Assembly: GCA_005888095.1 (NCBI GenBank)
Contig: VBKF01000130.1
Coordinates: 13,984-52,731 of the forward strand
Direction: 5' to 3'
Source of the DNA: Deltaproteobacteria bacterium
GTDB lineage: Bacteria; Desulfobacterota; Binatia; DP-6
DNA length: 38,748 nt
Below are positions 8,427 to 17,279 of this stretch, piece by piece. Position 1 is the stretch's first letter, and each line of letters opens with the position of its first letter. Position numbers and translations under genes: made by a program. The notes under the pieces are model-generated. The model saw only the letters and a program-made list of their open reading frames with translations. It was not told the DNA's origin and searched no databases.

Positions 8427-10568
8427 CTAATCCTGGGAACCCTTCCGCGACGGGCAGGTCCAGGCGCGCCAGCGCGCGTCCGCCACGCGAGGCCACCATG
8501 GGGCGCCGCCGAGGAGCGCCCCGTGCAGGCGGCCGATCCGCGCCCGGTCCAAGATCTCGTAGAAGGCGGCGTCCGGCCACTGCCGGCATATCGCGCCGGT
8601 CACGTCCATGTCGAGGTCGTAGCCGTGGCTCCAGAAGAGCAGGTCCTTCCCTTCTGCAGCGAGGCCCGACGCCGGGAGCTCGCCGCCGTCGTATTCGAGG
8701 TATCCGACCGGGCGGGGCCCGGCGAAAGCCGTGATCGGTCCCCAGAAGAGCGTCCTCGTAGGTCGGACGAATCCCGGTCCGTAGACGAGCACGACCACGC
8801 GGTTTGCGACGTCCGGTTCCACCACGCTGAACATGATGCCGAACGACGAGGCGCTCAGGATTCGCGGATTCACGACGTCGAAGAGCACGGTGCTTCCCAG
8901 GCAGACCGCAACGGCGGCGACGGCACCCGCGCTCGACCTCGCGAGCGTTCCACCGAGCTGGCGGCGCACCACGGCGAATCCAGCGGCCGCGAGAAGCGCT
9001 GCGGGCACGGGCAGCGTCACGGCATGGACGATATCGACGACGTCGACGGGTGACGCGAACGCGGGACACAGCGCGGCGACGAAGAACAGCAGCAGGACCA
9101 TCGCGGCAGACGAACGGCAGGCGGATCGCACGCACGCCGCGAGCCCGACGGCGATCAATGCTGCCCCGAGCGGATCGAAGATCACATCGCCCCAAAGGCG
9201 GATCGCGATGCGCGGGTGTGCGAACGGCGCCAGGATGGCGGACACGACCACGTCAAGTGGACGCGGAGAAACGCCCGACCATGCCGGCGGGATGGTGGCC
9301 AGCGGAAGCTGCCCCAAGAGATTGCCGTCGATGATGGAGATGAGTCCGTCCCAGCGGAAGTGAGCCTTCAGCTCGCCCGGGTTAAGGACGTTGCCGGCCG
9401 CGGGCACGACAGCCGCTGCGAAGGAGGCGAGCGCGGCCGCGCAACCCACCCAGGTATGCCGCCATGAACTGCGGAGGTACCAGATGGCCACCGCGAGAAA
9501 GACGACCACGGCCGGTACCACGCCGGGAAAGGCCACGGCGATGCCGGAGGCCGCCCCTAGCGCCGCGATCGCCGCTTCCGACCGCCGACGGACGGCAACG
9601 AGCGCGCAGACGGCGACCGCGGTGATGTAGACTGGTCCCGCCACGAAGGGACCCGGGAAGAGCGCGACCAGGCGCGTATAGGGCGCGAAGAGGAACACCG
9701 CGGCTGCGATCGGAGCCAGGCCGGGGCCGACGAGCAGGCGCGCCAGGGCGCCGACACCCACCGCACACAGCCCGAGCGACAGAACCTGCAGCAGCTGGAA
9801 CCAGTGAAAGCTGAGCGGCGCGATCCCCAGCTGGACGAGCGGCATTCCGTGCAGGAACAGGAGGACGCCGCCCATGCCGGGCAGATTCGGGTCGAACAGT
9901 TCGGTGAGAAGGTTCTTTCTCTGCTCGGCGAAGCGGTAGATGTCGAGCCAGCCGCGCCACCCGTCGACGACGTCCGCGACGCGCGGTGAATCGAGGTCGG
10001 TCACGAGGCGGGACGCAACCCACACTAGGATCACCGCCGCGAGGGGAAGCGCCCGCCGCCAGCGGCGAAGTCGAGCCCGGACGGCAAACGAGCCCGGCAA
10101 GGCGAGCAGCAACCCCGGCATGCCGAGCATGGCGAGGTATGCCGTCTGGCCGGCGGGGCCCAGATGAGAGGCCCACGGGGCGGCGCACGCGTGGAGGAAG
10201 GCGACGCCGAGGGCGAGCCCACGTGCGACGAGGACGCCGGAATGACGGCGAGCGCTGGATGGTGACCGGAGGGATCCCGGCACGGCCGAAGGATGAGCCC
10301 TGCTCAGCAGAAGAGCGCCGGCCGCCAGCGCCCCGAGGCGGAGCGCGACCCAGAGCGCCGGCACGCTCGGGAAGATCCGCTGGAGGAGCCAGCTGTCCGG
10401 CGGGACAACGTAACCGGTGGGAAAGGACGGCGGCGGGTAGAATAGCGGGGCCGCGTAGACGAGGAGCAGCACTCCACCGACCACGACGCGGGTGGGAGAA
10501 CCCGACCTCGCCTGACGCCCCACTCCCGGCACGCTCGCCGGCGGCGACGGCGCCTCGACACCTCTCAT
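8427..10568 (-). CDS. Polytopic membrane protein, probable GT-C-type glycosyltransferase
   Basis: The 713-residue protein has about 12 hydrophobic segments up to residue about 560, then a soluble C-terminal part. I do not recognise a specific family. A long loop with WLDIYRFAEQRKNLLTELF and DPNLPGMGG between membrane segments looks like the catalytic loop of GT-C enzymes, but no clear DD/DE motif is seen. ATG 10568 is chosen because it overlaps the stop of the upstream GT39-like gene in an ATGA junction. The open frame continues upstream to 11975, but that stretch is the shadow of the neighbouring gene. It is probably co-translated with the upstream glycosyltransferase and followed by the SGNH hydrolase. 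Confidence 0.75.
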   Translation of the reverse strand: MRGVEAPSPPASVPGVGRQARSGSPTRVVVGGVLLLVYAAPLFYPPPSFPTGYVVPPDSWLLQRIFPSVPALWVALRLGALAAGALLLSRAHPSAVPGSLRSPSSARRHSGVLVARGLALGVAFLHACAAPWASHLGPAGQTAYLAMLGMPGLLLALPGSFAVRARLRRWRRALPLAAVILVWVASRLVTDLDSPRVADVVDGWRGWLDIYRFAEQRKNLLTELFDPNLPGMGGVLLFLHGMPLVQLGIAPLSFHWFQLLQVLSLGLCAVGVGALARLLVGPGLAPIAAAVFLFAPYTRLVALFPGPFVAGPVYITAVAVCALVAVRRRSEAAIAALGAASGIAVAFPGVVPAVVVFLAVAIWYLRSSWRHTWVGCAAALASFAAAVVPAAGNVLNPGELKAHFRWDGLISIIDGNLLGQLPLATIPPAWSGVSPRPLDVVVSAILAPFAHPRIAIRLWGDVIFDPLGAALIAVGLAACVRSACRSSAAMVLLLFFVAALCPAFASPVDVVDIVHAVTLPVPAALLAAAGFAVVRRQLGGTLARSSAGAVAAVAVCLGSTVLFDVVNPRILSASSFGIMFSVVEPDVANRVVVLVYGPGFVRPTRTLFWGPITAFAGPRPVGYLEYDGGELPASGLAAEGKDLLFWSHGYDLDMDVTGAICRQWPDAAFYEILDRARIGRLHGALLGGAPWWPRVADARWRAWTCPSRKGSQD

Positions 10569-12103
10569 CGGAAAGGGCTCATCGAGAGCAGCGGCCGGTC
10601 CCACTGCGCCAGTGCCTGCGGCGAGAAGAAGAGCCGCCGGTCGTTCCCTTCCCCGGCCAGATACTCGCGCAGCGCCGAGCCGGGCCTGGTGAAGAAGTAG
10701 AACGCCCAGTCGATCACGATGGGCGTGTCCCGATTGGCTCTCAGGCATTTGATGAGGCGGTCGTCGGACCAGCGGAACTTCCGCGTTCGTTCGGTGAGGA
10801 GCCACGTCTCGCCGAAGCCACCGTACGTGAGCGCCGGGTTCGCGAACCCACATCCCGGCTCGGCTCCCGTCGCCGCGAAGAGCATGGGCGTGAACGAGAC
10901 CACGGAGGGGTACTCGTGCGTGATCCAGCCCGCGCGACCGTAGTACCAGGGGTCGCGGTCGTCGCCGAGCGCCGCCGTCAGCTGACGCACGAGAACGACA
11001 CAGAGGGCGAGGCCAGCCGTCGCCGCGGCCAGGGGCGGAACGTGCCGCTGCGCCAGCGAAACCAGCCCGGCGATCAGGAATGCCGAGAACGCGAGAAACG
11101 GCACGTAGTACCTCGGAGTCACGAAGTCGAGTGCGACGAAATTGAGGACCAGGTACGACGCCGGCCACAGCACGGCGAACGCGAGGAGCGCCCGATGCGA
11201 TCGTGCACAGCGGCCGATCCAGATCGGCAGGCTGAGAAGCGATGCGACGAACAGCGACGCCGGTCCATACGTTCCTGGCCACTCGGAGAAGCTCTTGAAC
11301 GACGACACGGCGAGTTGCCAGGGGGTTCCGATGCCGGTGAGACGTCTCATGTCCGAGAAGCCGGAGTCTATCGACCACATCCCGACCTTGCGGGTTCCTA
11401 TACGCTCCACCTGAAACCGCAGGAGCTCTGCGAAGACGCCGTCGCTCACGAAGATCGTCCATGCAAGGCCGGCGGTCGCCGTGACGAGACCCGACAGTGC
11501 CAGGTCCCACAAGCGCCGCCACGCGCGCGCGTACACGAGGCTCAGCGCCGCAGCGATGACCATCACGAGGCACGTGGGTTTGACGAACAGCGCGGCCACG
11601 AACGCTACCCCGCTCGCGTACGCCGACCACCTGCCGCGTCCGCCAAAGAGGCAGACGGCTGCGAGGAGCGTGAAGGTGAGCGCCGGCGTTTCGGGGACGG
11701 CCTCCAGAGCGCGCATCTGCGCCGGTGAAAAGAGGAACAGCGCCTCCGTCACCAGCGCGGGGAGCGAGCCGACCGCCGGCCTGGCGAGACAGAAGAGCAA
11801 GAAGCCGCTCGTCGCCAGGCTCGAAACCGACAACATGCGATAACCGACGAGGGTCTGTCCGAACACCTTCCCGGAGAGGGCGAGGAGGTAGAGGTGAAGC
11901 GGCATCTCGTGGTGGGCGAAATCGACATACGGGCGAAGGCCCCGGAGGATGAAGCGCGCGTCCAGGATGAGCCACGCCTCGTCGAAGTCGTAGACCAGCG
12001 TGTCGAGGAAGGGACGCGACACGACGATGAACGTCACGCTGAGGGCGGCGGCGGCAAATGCGGCGACCGCGGTCGGCTGCGCGGGCTCCGCGCGCGCGGT
12101 CAT
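10565..12103 (-). CDS. GT39/PMT-like membrane glycosyltransferase
   Basis: The 512-residue protein starts with a membrane segment followed by YDFDEAWLILDARFILRGLRPY, then DFAHHEMPLHLYLLALSGKVFGQT. This is the acidic first loop and second segment typical of the PMT/ArnT/GT39 clan, which use polyprenyl-phosphate sugars outside the inner membrane. About ten further segments follow (residues 70-390). A soluble tail contains YYGRAGWITHEYPSVVSFTP and VIDWAFYFFTRPGS. The acceptor could be lipid, glycan or protein. The start ATG 12103 overlaps the stop of a small frame upstream in an ATGA junction, and its own stop overlaps the next gene in the same way. The spacing implies a tightly coupled operon. 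Confidence 0.85.
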   Translation of the reverse strand: MTARAEPAQPTAVAAFAAAALSVTFIVVSRPFLDTLVYDFDEAWLILDARFILRGLRPYVDFAHHEMPLHLYLLALSGKVFGQTLVGYRMLSVSSLATSGFLLFCLARPAVGSLPALVTEALFLFSPAQMRALEAVPETPALTFTLLAAVCLFGGRGRWSAYASGVAFVAALFVKPTCLVMVIAAALSLVYARAWRRLWDLALSGLVTATAGLAWTIFVSDGVFAELLRFQVERIGTRKVGMWSIDSGFSDMRRLTGIGTPWQLAVSSFKSFSEWPGTYGPASLFVASLLSLPIWIGRCARSHRALLAFAVLWPASYLVLNFVALDFVTPRYYVPFLAFSAFLIAGLVSLAQRHVPPLAAATAGLALCVVLVRQLTAALGDDRDPWYYGRAGWITHEYPSVVSFTPMLFAATGAEPGCGFANPALTYGGFGETWLLTERTRKFRWSDDRLIKCLRANRDTPIVIDWAFYFFTRPGSALREYLAGEGNDRRLFFSPQALAQWDRPLLSMSPFR

Positions 12104-12443
12104 GTCCCGAAGTCTACGCCCGCAGTCCGGATGCCGCGCCCGCGGGCGGCGTGAGGCCGCATCCGGGGCGCGCTGCCGACGGCGAGCCGGTGCACGAGGA
12201 CGGGCTCCGTAGGCGCGCGCATCGCGACCCGCGACACCCTGCGTCTCAGCACGTACGGGCGGAAGCCGGCGTGCCGGAAGCGCTCGATCCAGGTGAACGG
12301 CCGCTCGCGAGCGACCCGCCAGAGCACCCGCGCCGCACGGAATGGCCGCCCGCCTCGCCTTGAGGCGGGCCAGCCTGCGCGGCGAGCCGCTCTCGGGGCA
12401 CGTAGACGACCGCCGCGGGCCGCTCGCGGGTCAATCGGCCCAC
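12100..12443 (-). pseudogene. Small operon gene, apparently frameshifted
   Basis: Two minus-strand frames look coding in turn. From GTG 12443, which overlaps the cupin stop by 13 bases, MGRLTRERPAAVVYVPRERL has high third-position G+C. Coding character then moves to the frame ending at 12100, with RERPFTWIERFRHAGFRPYV and VLVHRLAVGSAPR. That frame stops inside an ATGA overlap with the next gene's ATG 12103. The switch lies near the 9-bp hairpin at 12348-12370, a place where a base miscall or a real indel is plausible. Joined, the product is about 110 residues of unknown function. Alternatives are a short gene starting inside the second frame, or no gene. This accounts for the 327-base gap between the cupin and GT39-like genes. 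Confidence 0.4.
12348..12370. repeat. Perfect 9-bp inverted repeat (hairpin)
   Basis: GCCCGCCTC (12348-12356) pairs perfectly with GAGGCGGGC (12362-12370) around a 5-base loop. It lies 61 bases past the cupin stop. No T run follows on either strand, so it is a poor intrinsic terminator. It coincides with the apparent frame change in the small gene at 12100-12443. Confidence 0.6.
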
Positions 12444-13288
12444 TCGTCACGGCGAATCCCGCGCGCGCGCTTGAAGAGTGTCGACGCGAGAGACGCGAGC
12501 TGGACGAGTTGCCCGCCCCACCAGAAGTTCATCGACACGGCGTCCTCGAGCGTGCGGGCATGATGCCACCAACCGCGAGGGATGAAGAGCGTCTCCCCGG
12601 GCTCGACGACGCCGCCTAGTGCCGTGAGGTCACGGAAGCGCGGATACCGATTGCGATCGGGCCGCTCGGGATCGACCTGGGAGAAGTTCGGCATGCCGGA
12701 GAGGAGACCACGCGAGTACATGCGCAGCCCGTGTCCCGGCGGGAACAGGAGCCAGCGCTTACGGCCCGTGAGGTGCACGTGCAGGTTGTGGGGCACGTCG
12801 CGGTGGAGCGGTGTGACGGTACCGGCCTTGCCGATCCACACCTTCGCGCGCAGGTGCGGTGCGCCAGCGCAGTACTGCGGAACCTGGTAATCCCGCTGCA
12901 GCATCGCCGGGAAGTTCGATGTGGGCGCCATCACGTAATGACCCGCCGCCCCGGGTCCGGCGAGCGACTCGATGAAGTCGCGGAGCAGGACGCGACGGAA
13001 CACGACACCGCTCGTAGGATCCTCCAGCAATGTTCCACCGCTCAGGGCGGCGGCCACCACACGCGCAGCGCCGTACTGGTTTGCCATCCGAACGAGCGTC
13101 CACTGCTCGGGTGAGAGCCAACCTTCCGTGAGACGCGTCACGATGACCGGACGGCGCGGACGGACATATCGCGTCGCGAATGCGTCGCACGCCGGTGCGT
13201 CGACGCGCGCGAGCCTCTCGACGGCGAAGGGCGGGGCGGTGCCCTCCGCGCTATCAGGAAAACCCTCTTGAGTCTCGATCTTCGCCAC
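12431..13288 (-). CDS. JmjC/cupin_8-like 2-oxoglutarate oxygenase-type protein
   Basis: The 285-residue protein has an N-terminal RYVRPRRPVIVTRLTEGW segment typical of cupin-like (JmjC, FIH-type) proteins. The iron-binding motif is TPLHRDVPHN (H162, D164), with a distal His in PRGWWHHARTL (about H242). The core strands LTGRKRWLLFPPG and VVEPGETLFIPRGWW are as expected. Family members hydroxylate proteins or small molecules using Fe(II) and 2-oxoglutarate. Its target is unknown; heading a glycosyltransferase operon suggests a role in modifying an envelope product. ATG 13288 follows a 5' region with a good promoter candidate at 13373-13402. It is followed by the frameshifted small gene. Confidence 0.83.
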   Translation of the reverse strand: MAKIETQEGFPDSAEGTAPPFAVERLARVDAPACDAFATRYVRPRRPVIVTRLTEGWLSPEQWTLVRMANQYGAARVVAAALSGGTLLEDPTSGVVFRRVLLRDFIESLAGPGAAGHYVMAPTSNFPAMLQRDYQVPQYCAGAPHLRAKVWIGKAGTVTPLHRDVPHNLHVHLTGRKRWLLFPPGHGLRMYSRGLLSGMPNFSQVDPERPDRNRYPRFRDLTALGGVVEPGETLFIPRGWWHHARTLEDAVSMNFWWGGQLVQLASLASTLFKRARGIRRDEWAD

Positions 13289-13372
13289 TTACGGGGATCA
13301 CGGCGTCGAGTAGGCTGCTCTGGCTACCGGGGGTGGCAGCCGGAAAGAGCAGCGGCCATTCCCGCCGCGGGA

Positions 13373-13402
13373 AACATACGGCGGGCGTGCGCGCGATGTC
13401 AA
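13373..13402 (-). promoter_or_regulatory. Candidate sigma-70-type promoter for the cupin-glycosyltransferase operon
   Basis: On the minus strand TTGACA (13402-13397) and TATGTT (13378-13373) are separated by 18 bases. This is the best match to the -35/-10 consensus that I found in the window. The predicted start is near 13366, giving a leader of about 78 bases before ATG 13288. Confidence 0.5.
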
Positions 13403-13491
13403 TTGGAGATGCCGAAGAAGTAGGGCGTTCGGAAGGCCTCGATCGTGCGGTAGAGGTGCGCGCACCGGGCGGCGGCCAGGTGGTTCAGCGC
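13399..13491 (-). pseudogene. Possible C-terminal remnant of a lost gene
   Basis: Between a TAG (13494-13492) and a TGA (13401-13399) on the minus strand lies a 30-codon open stretch with almost all codons ending in G or C. It reads LNHLAAARCAHLYR, then TIEAFRTPYFFGISN and the stop. It has no start codon and sits between the lipoprotein stop and the cupin promoter, whose -35 overlaps its stop. It may be the tail of a deleted gene; chance cannot be excluded. Confidence 0.2.
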
Positions 13492-13508
13492 CTAGACGAG
13501 GCCTCGGT

Positions 13509-14966
13509 TCACGCGGTCGGGGCGTCGATGCGGATCAGGCGGCGGCCGCGACGGATCACCCACGTCACTGTCCCGCGACGAAGAAACGTCGGCCCCCACA
13601 CCACCTCGTCGAACGACGCGATCCGTCGCCGCTCGATACCGAGGACGCCGCGTCCCTCCTGCTCCGGCTCAGCCTCCCATGCGAGGTGCCCGGTTCCGGC
13701 CTCGACACGCGGACGCCACACCGCGGAGAGGGCCTCGCTGCGGGGCTTGCCGTCGACGTAGTAGCGCCAGGGCTTCTCGGGCGAAGCATCGGCCGCGCCA
13801 AAGGCCACGTGGGCGCCGTCGTCTGACCAGGCGTAGGCCCACACGTCGCGGTAGGGTCCGTAGCGGCGCCCGTCGACCACCATGAAGACGCGTTCCTCCG
13901 GCTCCGTCACTGCGCAGGCATAGGCGACATGGCGCCCGTCCGCCGAGAGCGCCGGAGGCTGTCGGTCCCAAGCTTTCGCACAGAGGACGTCGTCGGCCGG
14001 TTTCGCGTCGACGACGACCCGCCATCGGCCCTCACGGCCCTGGAGCCGCTCCCACCATGCCGCGACGGGGGCCTTGTCGGCGGCGACGAACGACCACGCC
14101 GATACCGCAGTGACCGTCGCGCACTTCTCGCCCAAGGTGGGATGGGACTGCACCACGCTCGCCTCGTAGGACGCCAGGCGCACCCCGTTCCGGTAGATGC
14201 CCCAGCCGTCTCCGTCCCGTGTCATGACGAGCAGCCTTCCGTCGGAGAGGTACTGGACCTGGAATTGAGGCCAGAAGTTCGGATTCGGACCGCTCGCTCG
14301 AGGCTTCATGCGCGCCGCGCACTCGGCCTCGGGAACCGCGTACGCTGCCCGCTCGGTCGCGTCGACGATGAGCCTGGCCCTCCCGTCCGGCCCCGCGACG
14401 AGGTAGGCGAGGTGGCGGCCGTCCGGGCTGAAGGTCGGGAGCGACGCATCCGCGTAGCGCCCGAGCTCGCGACCGTCCGCGAGCGCGGTCACGGGGCCCG
14501 GCCCGGCGACATCACCCTCCCGCCGGTTACGCGTCGGACCGGCGGTCGCCCAGTGGCGCCCGTCGCGGCTGAAGACGATCGTCGCCTCACGGGCGAAGTC
14601 TCCGCCCAGCTTGGTCCCGTCCGCCACCAGGAACCCTTCGTCTGCGTCATCGACGCGGCCGCCTGCCCAGTAAAAGACCCTTCGCGTGACGGGGGAAAAA
14701 GTGAGTGCACCGAACGTCGGGAACAGGGAACCCGCAACGCCGTCGTGGACGACCCATCCCCCACCGTCCTTCTTCTCGACGTAAGCGTACGACGTCGCGT
14801 CGTCGGCGACCGCAATCGATCCCACCGAAGACGGCAGCCGAGCCAGCTGGGTCTTGCGGATCAGGCGGCTCTGCCGAGAGCAACCGAGGGCGTCGATCCC
14901 CCACGCCAGGAGGACGACGCACCCGATCCACTCGCGCGCAGTCGGCTGCTTCCCTCTGTAGCCCAC
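13509..14966 (-). CDS. Predicted lipoprotein with WD40/PD40-like beta-propeller repeats
   Basis: The 485-residue protein has a short signal sequence ending in a lipobox-like ALGC (C29), so it is probably lipid-anchored in the envelope. The body consists of repeated strands with TFSPDGRHLAYLVAG, SADGRHVAYACAV, WSDDGAHVAFGAA and VFSRDGRHWATAG. These are the TolB/PD40-type propeller motif (SPDGxxxAY). Interspersed VVDGRRYGPY and IYRNGVRLASYE segments repeat too. No catalytic residue is recognisable; binding or scaffolding is the usual role for such propellers. The GTG start at 14966 has AAGGAG eight bases upstream. It lies on the same strand as the TMTC-like pair, 84 bases downstream of it. Confidence 0.75.
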   Translation of the reverse strand: MGYRGKQPTAREWIGCVVLLAWGIDALGCSRQSRLIRKTQLARLPSSVGSIAVADDATSYAYVEKKDGGGWVVHDGVAGSLFPTFGALTFSPVTRRVFYWAGGRVDDADEGFLVADGTKLGGDFAREATIVFSRDGRHWATAGPTRNRREGDVAGPGPVTALADGRELGRYADASLPTFSPDGRHLAYLVAGPDGRARLIVDATERAAYAVPEAECAARMKPRASGPNPNFWPQFQVQYLSDGRLLVMTRDGDGWGIYRNGVRLASYEASVVQSHPTLGEKCATVTAVSAWSFVAADKAPVAAWWERLQGREGRWRVVVDAKPADDVLCAKAWDRQPPALSADGRHVAYACAVTEPEERVFMVVDGRRYGPYRDVWAYAWSDDGAHVAFGAADASPEKPWRYYVDGKPRSEALSAVWRPRVEAGTGHLAWEAEPEQEGRGVLGIERRRIASFDEVVWGPTFLRRGTVTWVIRRGRRLIRIDAPTA

Positions 14967-15050
14967 GCGGCGCGCTCCTTAGCACCGCGGGATCCGCCCC
15001 GGCAAGGAGCCACGAGCGCCGGTCGGCGAGCGCGCGCCGCATCCGCCGAG

Positions 15051-17279
15051 TCAGGGGACGGCCCGTCCGGCCTCGTAGGCGGCCAGGTGACGGGCGACCT
15101 CGGCGGCGAGCGGTTGGAGCCCGGCCGCGCGTGCGAGCACGAGGGTGCGGCGCGCGACCTCCGCGGCATCGCGGAAGCGTCCCGCCGCCGCGTATGCCGC
15201 CGCGAGCGTGCGCAGCACCTCGGGATCGCGGCCGTCGGTCGCGTCGCGCGCGCGCTCGGCGAGGCGCACGGCCTCCCCCGCGTCGGTACCTGCCGCCCCG
15301 GCGGTGGCGATGATCCATGCCGCCCGCGCCTCGGCAGCCGCCCACCCGGGTCGTGCGGCGAGCGCCGCGCGATACTCGGCGAGCGCATCGGTGCCGCGTC
15401 CCTGTTTCGCGAGAGTGTCCCCGAGCGCCAGGTGACTGTCCGCCAGCTCCGGGGCGAGGCGCAGGGCCTCACGGTACTCGCCGATCGCCTCGGCGGCGTG
15501 CTCGCGCGCGTCGAGCGCCGCGCCGAGGTTGAAGTGGGCGCGCGCGTCCTCGGGGGTGAGCCGCACGGCTTCGCGGTAGTGCGCGAGCGCGTCCTCCGGG
15601 CGTCCGAGGCGTTCGAGGACGACCGCGGCATTGTTGTGCGCGGCGGCGACACCCGGGTCGATGGTGAGCGCGGCCTCGTAGCGCGCGAGCGCCTCGTCCA
15701 GGCGTCCCTGCCGGGCGAGCGCCACGCCGAGGTTGTTGTGCGCCTTCGCATTCGACGGCTCGAGGCGCACCGCTTCAACGTACTCGGCGATGGCCTCGTC
15801 GAGCCGGCCACGCTCGGCAAGCTCGAGACCGAGGTCGTAGTGCGCGGTCGCGTTCTGCGGGTCGAGGCGGATCGCCTCGCGGTACTCCGCGACGGCCTCG
15901 TCCGAGCGTCCGAGCGTGCCGAGACCGACGCCCAGGTTGAGCCGCGCCTTCGCGTACCGCGGTCGGAGTGCAACGGCGCGCTGGAAATGATCCAGGGCCT
16001 CCACGGTCCGGCCCTGCTCGAGGAGCGCGAAGCCGTAGTTTGTGTGGGCGACCGCATTGTCCTTCGTCACCGCGAGCGCGTGGCCGAAGAGCGCCAGGCT
16101 GTCGCGCCAGTGGCGGAGCTGAACCCGCGTGGTCGCGACGCAGCCGGCGAGCACCACGGCAGCCACTGCCGGCAGCAGTATCCGAAATGGCCGGAGGCCT
16201 GCGGTCCACTCCCCGAGCCCCCAGACCACCGTGATGAAGAGGCCGACGTGGGGCAGGTAGGTGAATCGGTCGGCCATCGCCTGGTCGCCGGCGCGGATGA
16301 TGCCGGCGACGGGGACGAGCGTGCCGAGATACCAGAGCCAGCCGACGAGGAGCCAAGGTTCGCGCCGCGCTCGGCGGGCGACGGCCGCGGTCACCGCGCC
16401 GAGGACCAGCGCCGCTGCGGCGACCTCCCATGCCGGAAGGACTTGCCGGGAGGGATAGAAGATCGCGAGCCGGGTCGGCCAGAGCGTCATGCCGAGATAC
16501 GCGACGTAGGAGAGAATCGCATTCGCGAGCCGAGCGGACAGCGGGTGCACGGCGAACGGCGTGATGGCGCCGCCCCGCTGCTGCGCGATCAGGTTGACGA
16601 CGCTCGCGGCGGCGGCAAGCGCGAGGAGTGGGAGCTTCTCGAGCCAGACCCGCGGTCCGAGGGCGAGGCGGCGAAGCGGCCAGACGTCGAGGAGGAGCAG
16701 CGCGAAGGGGAGCGTCATCACCATCGGCTTGCTCAGGAGCCCGGCCACGAACGCGAGCAGCACCGCGACGTAGCGCGCCCACGTCGGACGTGCGGCGTAG
16801 CGCACGTAGCCATACAGGGCCACCATCCACCAGAAGGCGGCGAGCACGTCCTTGCGCTCGGAGATCCAGGCCACCGACTCCACCCGCAGCGGGTGGAGCG
16901 CGAAGAGCGCCGCGACCGCTCCGCTGCGCCACGGGGCAGCCGTCATGTGGAAGAGAGCGGCGAAGAGAACGAGTGCCGAGCCGGCGTGGAGCAGGACGCT
17001 GGTCGCGTGATGGGCGCCGGCTTCGAGGCCGAAGAGCTGGCAGTCGAGCATGTGGCTGAGCCACGTGAGCGGGTGCCAGTTGGCCGCGTGGAACCCGGCG
17101 AAGGCCCAGGCGAGACCCGCGCGGGTGAGCCCGCGCCGGACGTAGCCGTTCTCCACGACGTAGTCGGGGTCGTCGAAGTTGACGAAGCCGTGGCGCACGA
17201 CCGGCGCGTAGGCCACCGCGACGGCGAGCACGATCGCGAGCGCGATCCAGCGCCCCGGCCCGCGGGCGGAACGTCTCAC
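15051..17279 (-). CDS. TMTC-like GT-C membrane protein with TPRs (second of tandem pair)
   Basis: The 742-residue protein has about ten membrane segments to residue about 390, then about nine TPRs (for example NLGVALARQGRLDEALARYE). The first loop holds VNFDDPDYVVENGYVRRG with the acidic DD pair. HAANWHPLTWLSHMLDCQLF and HPLRVESVAWISERKDVLA follow; both are diagnostic blocks of bacterial TMTC-like proteins. In eukaryotes TMTC1-4 O-mannosylate exported proteins. It is no match to the GT41 O-GlcNAc transferase catalytic domain, despite the TPRs. The GTG start at 17279 overlaps the upstream paralogue's stop (GTGA), so the pair is translationally coupled. High similarity to the neighbour shows a tandem duplication. 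Confidence 0.87.
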   Translation of the reverse strand: MRRSARGPGRWIALAIVLAVAVAYAPVVRHGFVNFDDPDYVVENGYVRRGLTRAGLAWAFAGFHAANWHPLTWLSHMLDCQLFGLEAGAHHATSVLLHAGSALVLFAALFHMTAAPWRSGAVAALFALHPLRVESVAWISERKDVLAAFWWMVALYGYVRYAARPTWARYVAVLLAFVAGLLSKPMVMTLPFALLLLDVWPLRRLALGPRVWLEKLPLLALAAAASVVNLIAQQRGGAITPFAVHPLSARLANAILSYVAYLGMTLWPTRLAIFYPSRQVLPAWEVAAAALVLGAVTAAVARRARREPWLLVGWLWYLGTLVPVAGIIRAGDQAMADRFTYLPHVGLFITVVWGLGEWTAGLRPFRILLPAVAAVVLAGCVATTRVQLRHWRDSLALFGHALAVTKDNAVAHTNYGFALLEQGRTVEALDHFQRAVALRPRYAKARLNLGVGLGTLGRSDEAVAEYREAIRLDPQNATAHYDLGLELAERGRLDEAIAEYVEAVRLEPSNAKAHNNLGVALARQGRLDEALARYEAALTIDPGVAAAHNNAAVVLERLGRPEDALAHYREAVRLTPEDARAHFNLGAALDAREHAAEAIGEYREALRLAPELADSHLALGDTLAKQGRGTDALAEYRAALAARPGWAAAEARAAWIIATAGAAGTDAGEAVRLAERARDATDGRDPEVLRTLAAAYAAAGRFRDAAEVARRTLVLARAAGLQPLAAEVARHLAAYEAGRAVP

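Noticed and set aside
10569..11975. Upstream extension of the 8427-10568 gene to 11975.
   Set aside because: This part is out of frame with, and overlaps, the GT39-like gene; the ATGA junction at 10565-10568 marks the true start.
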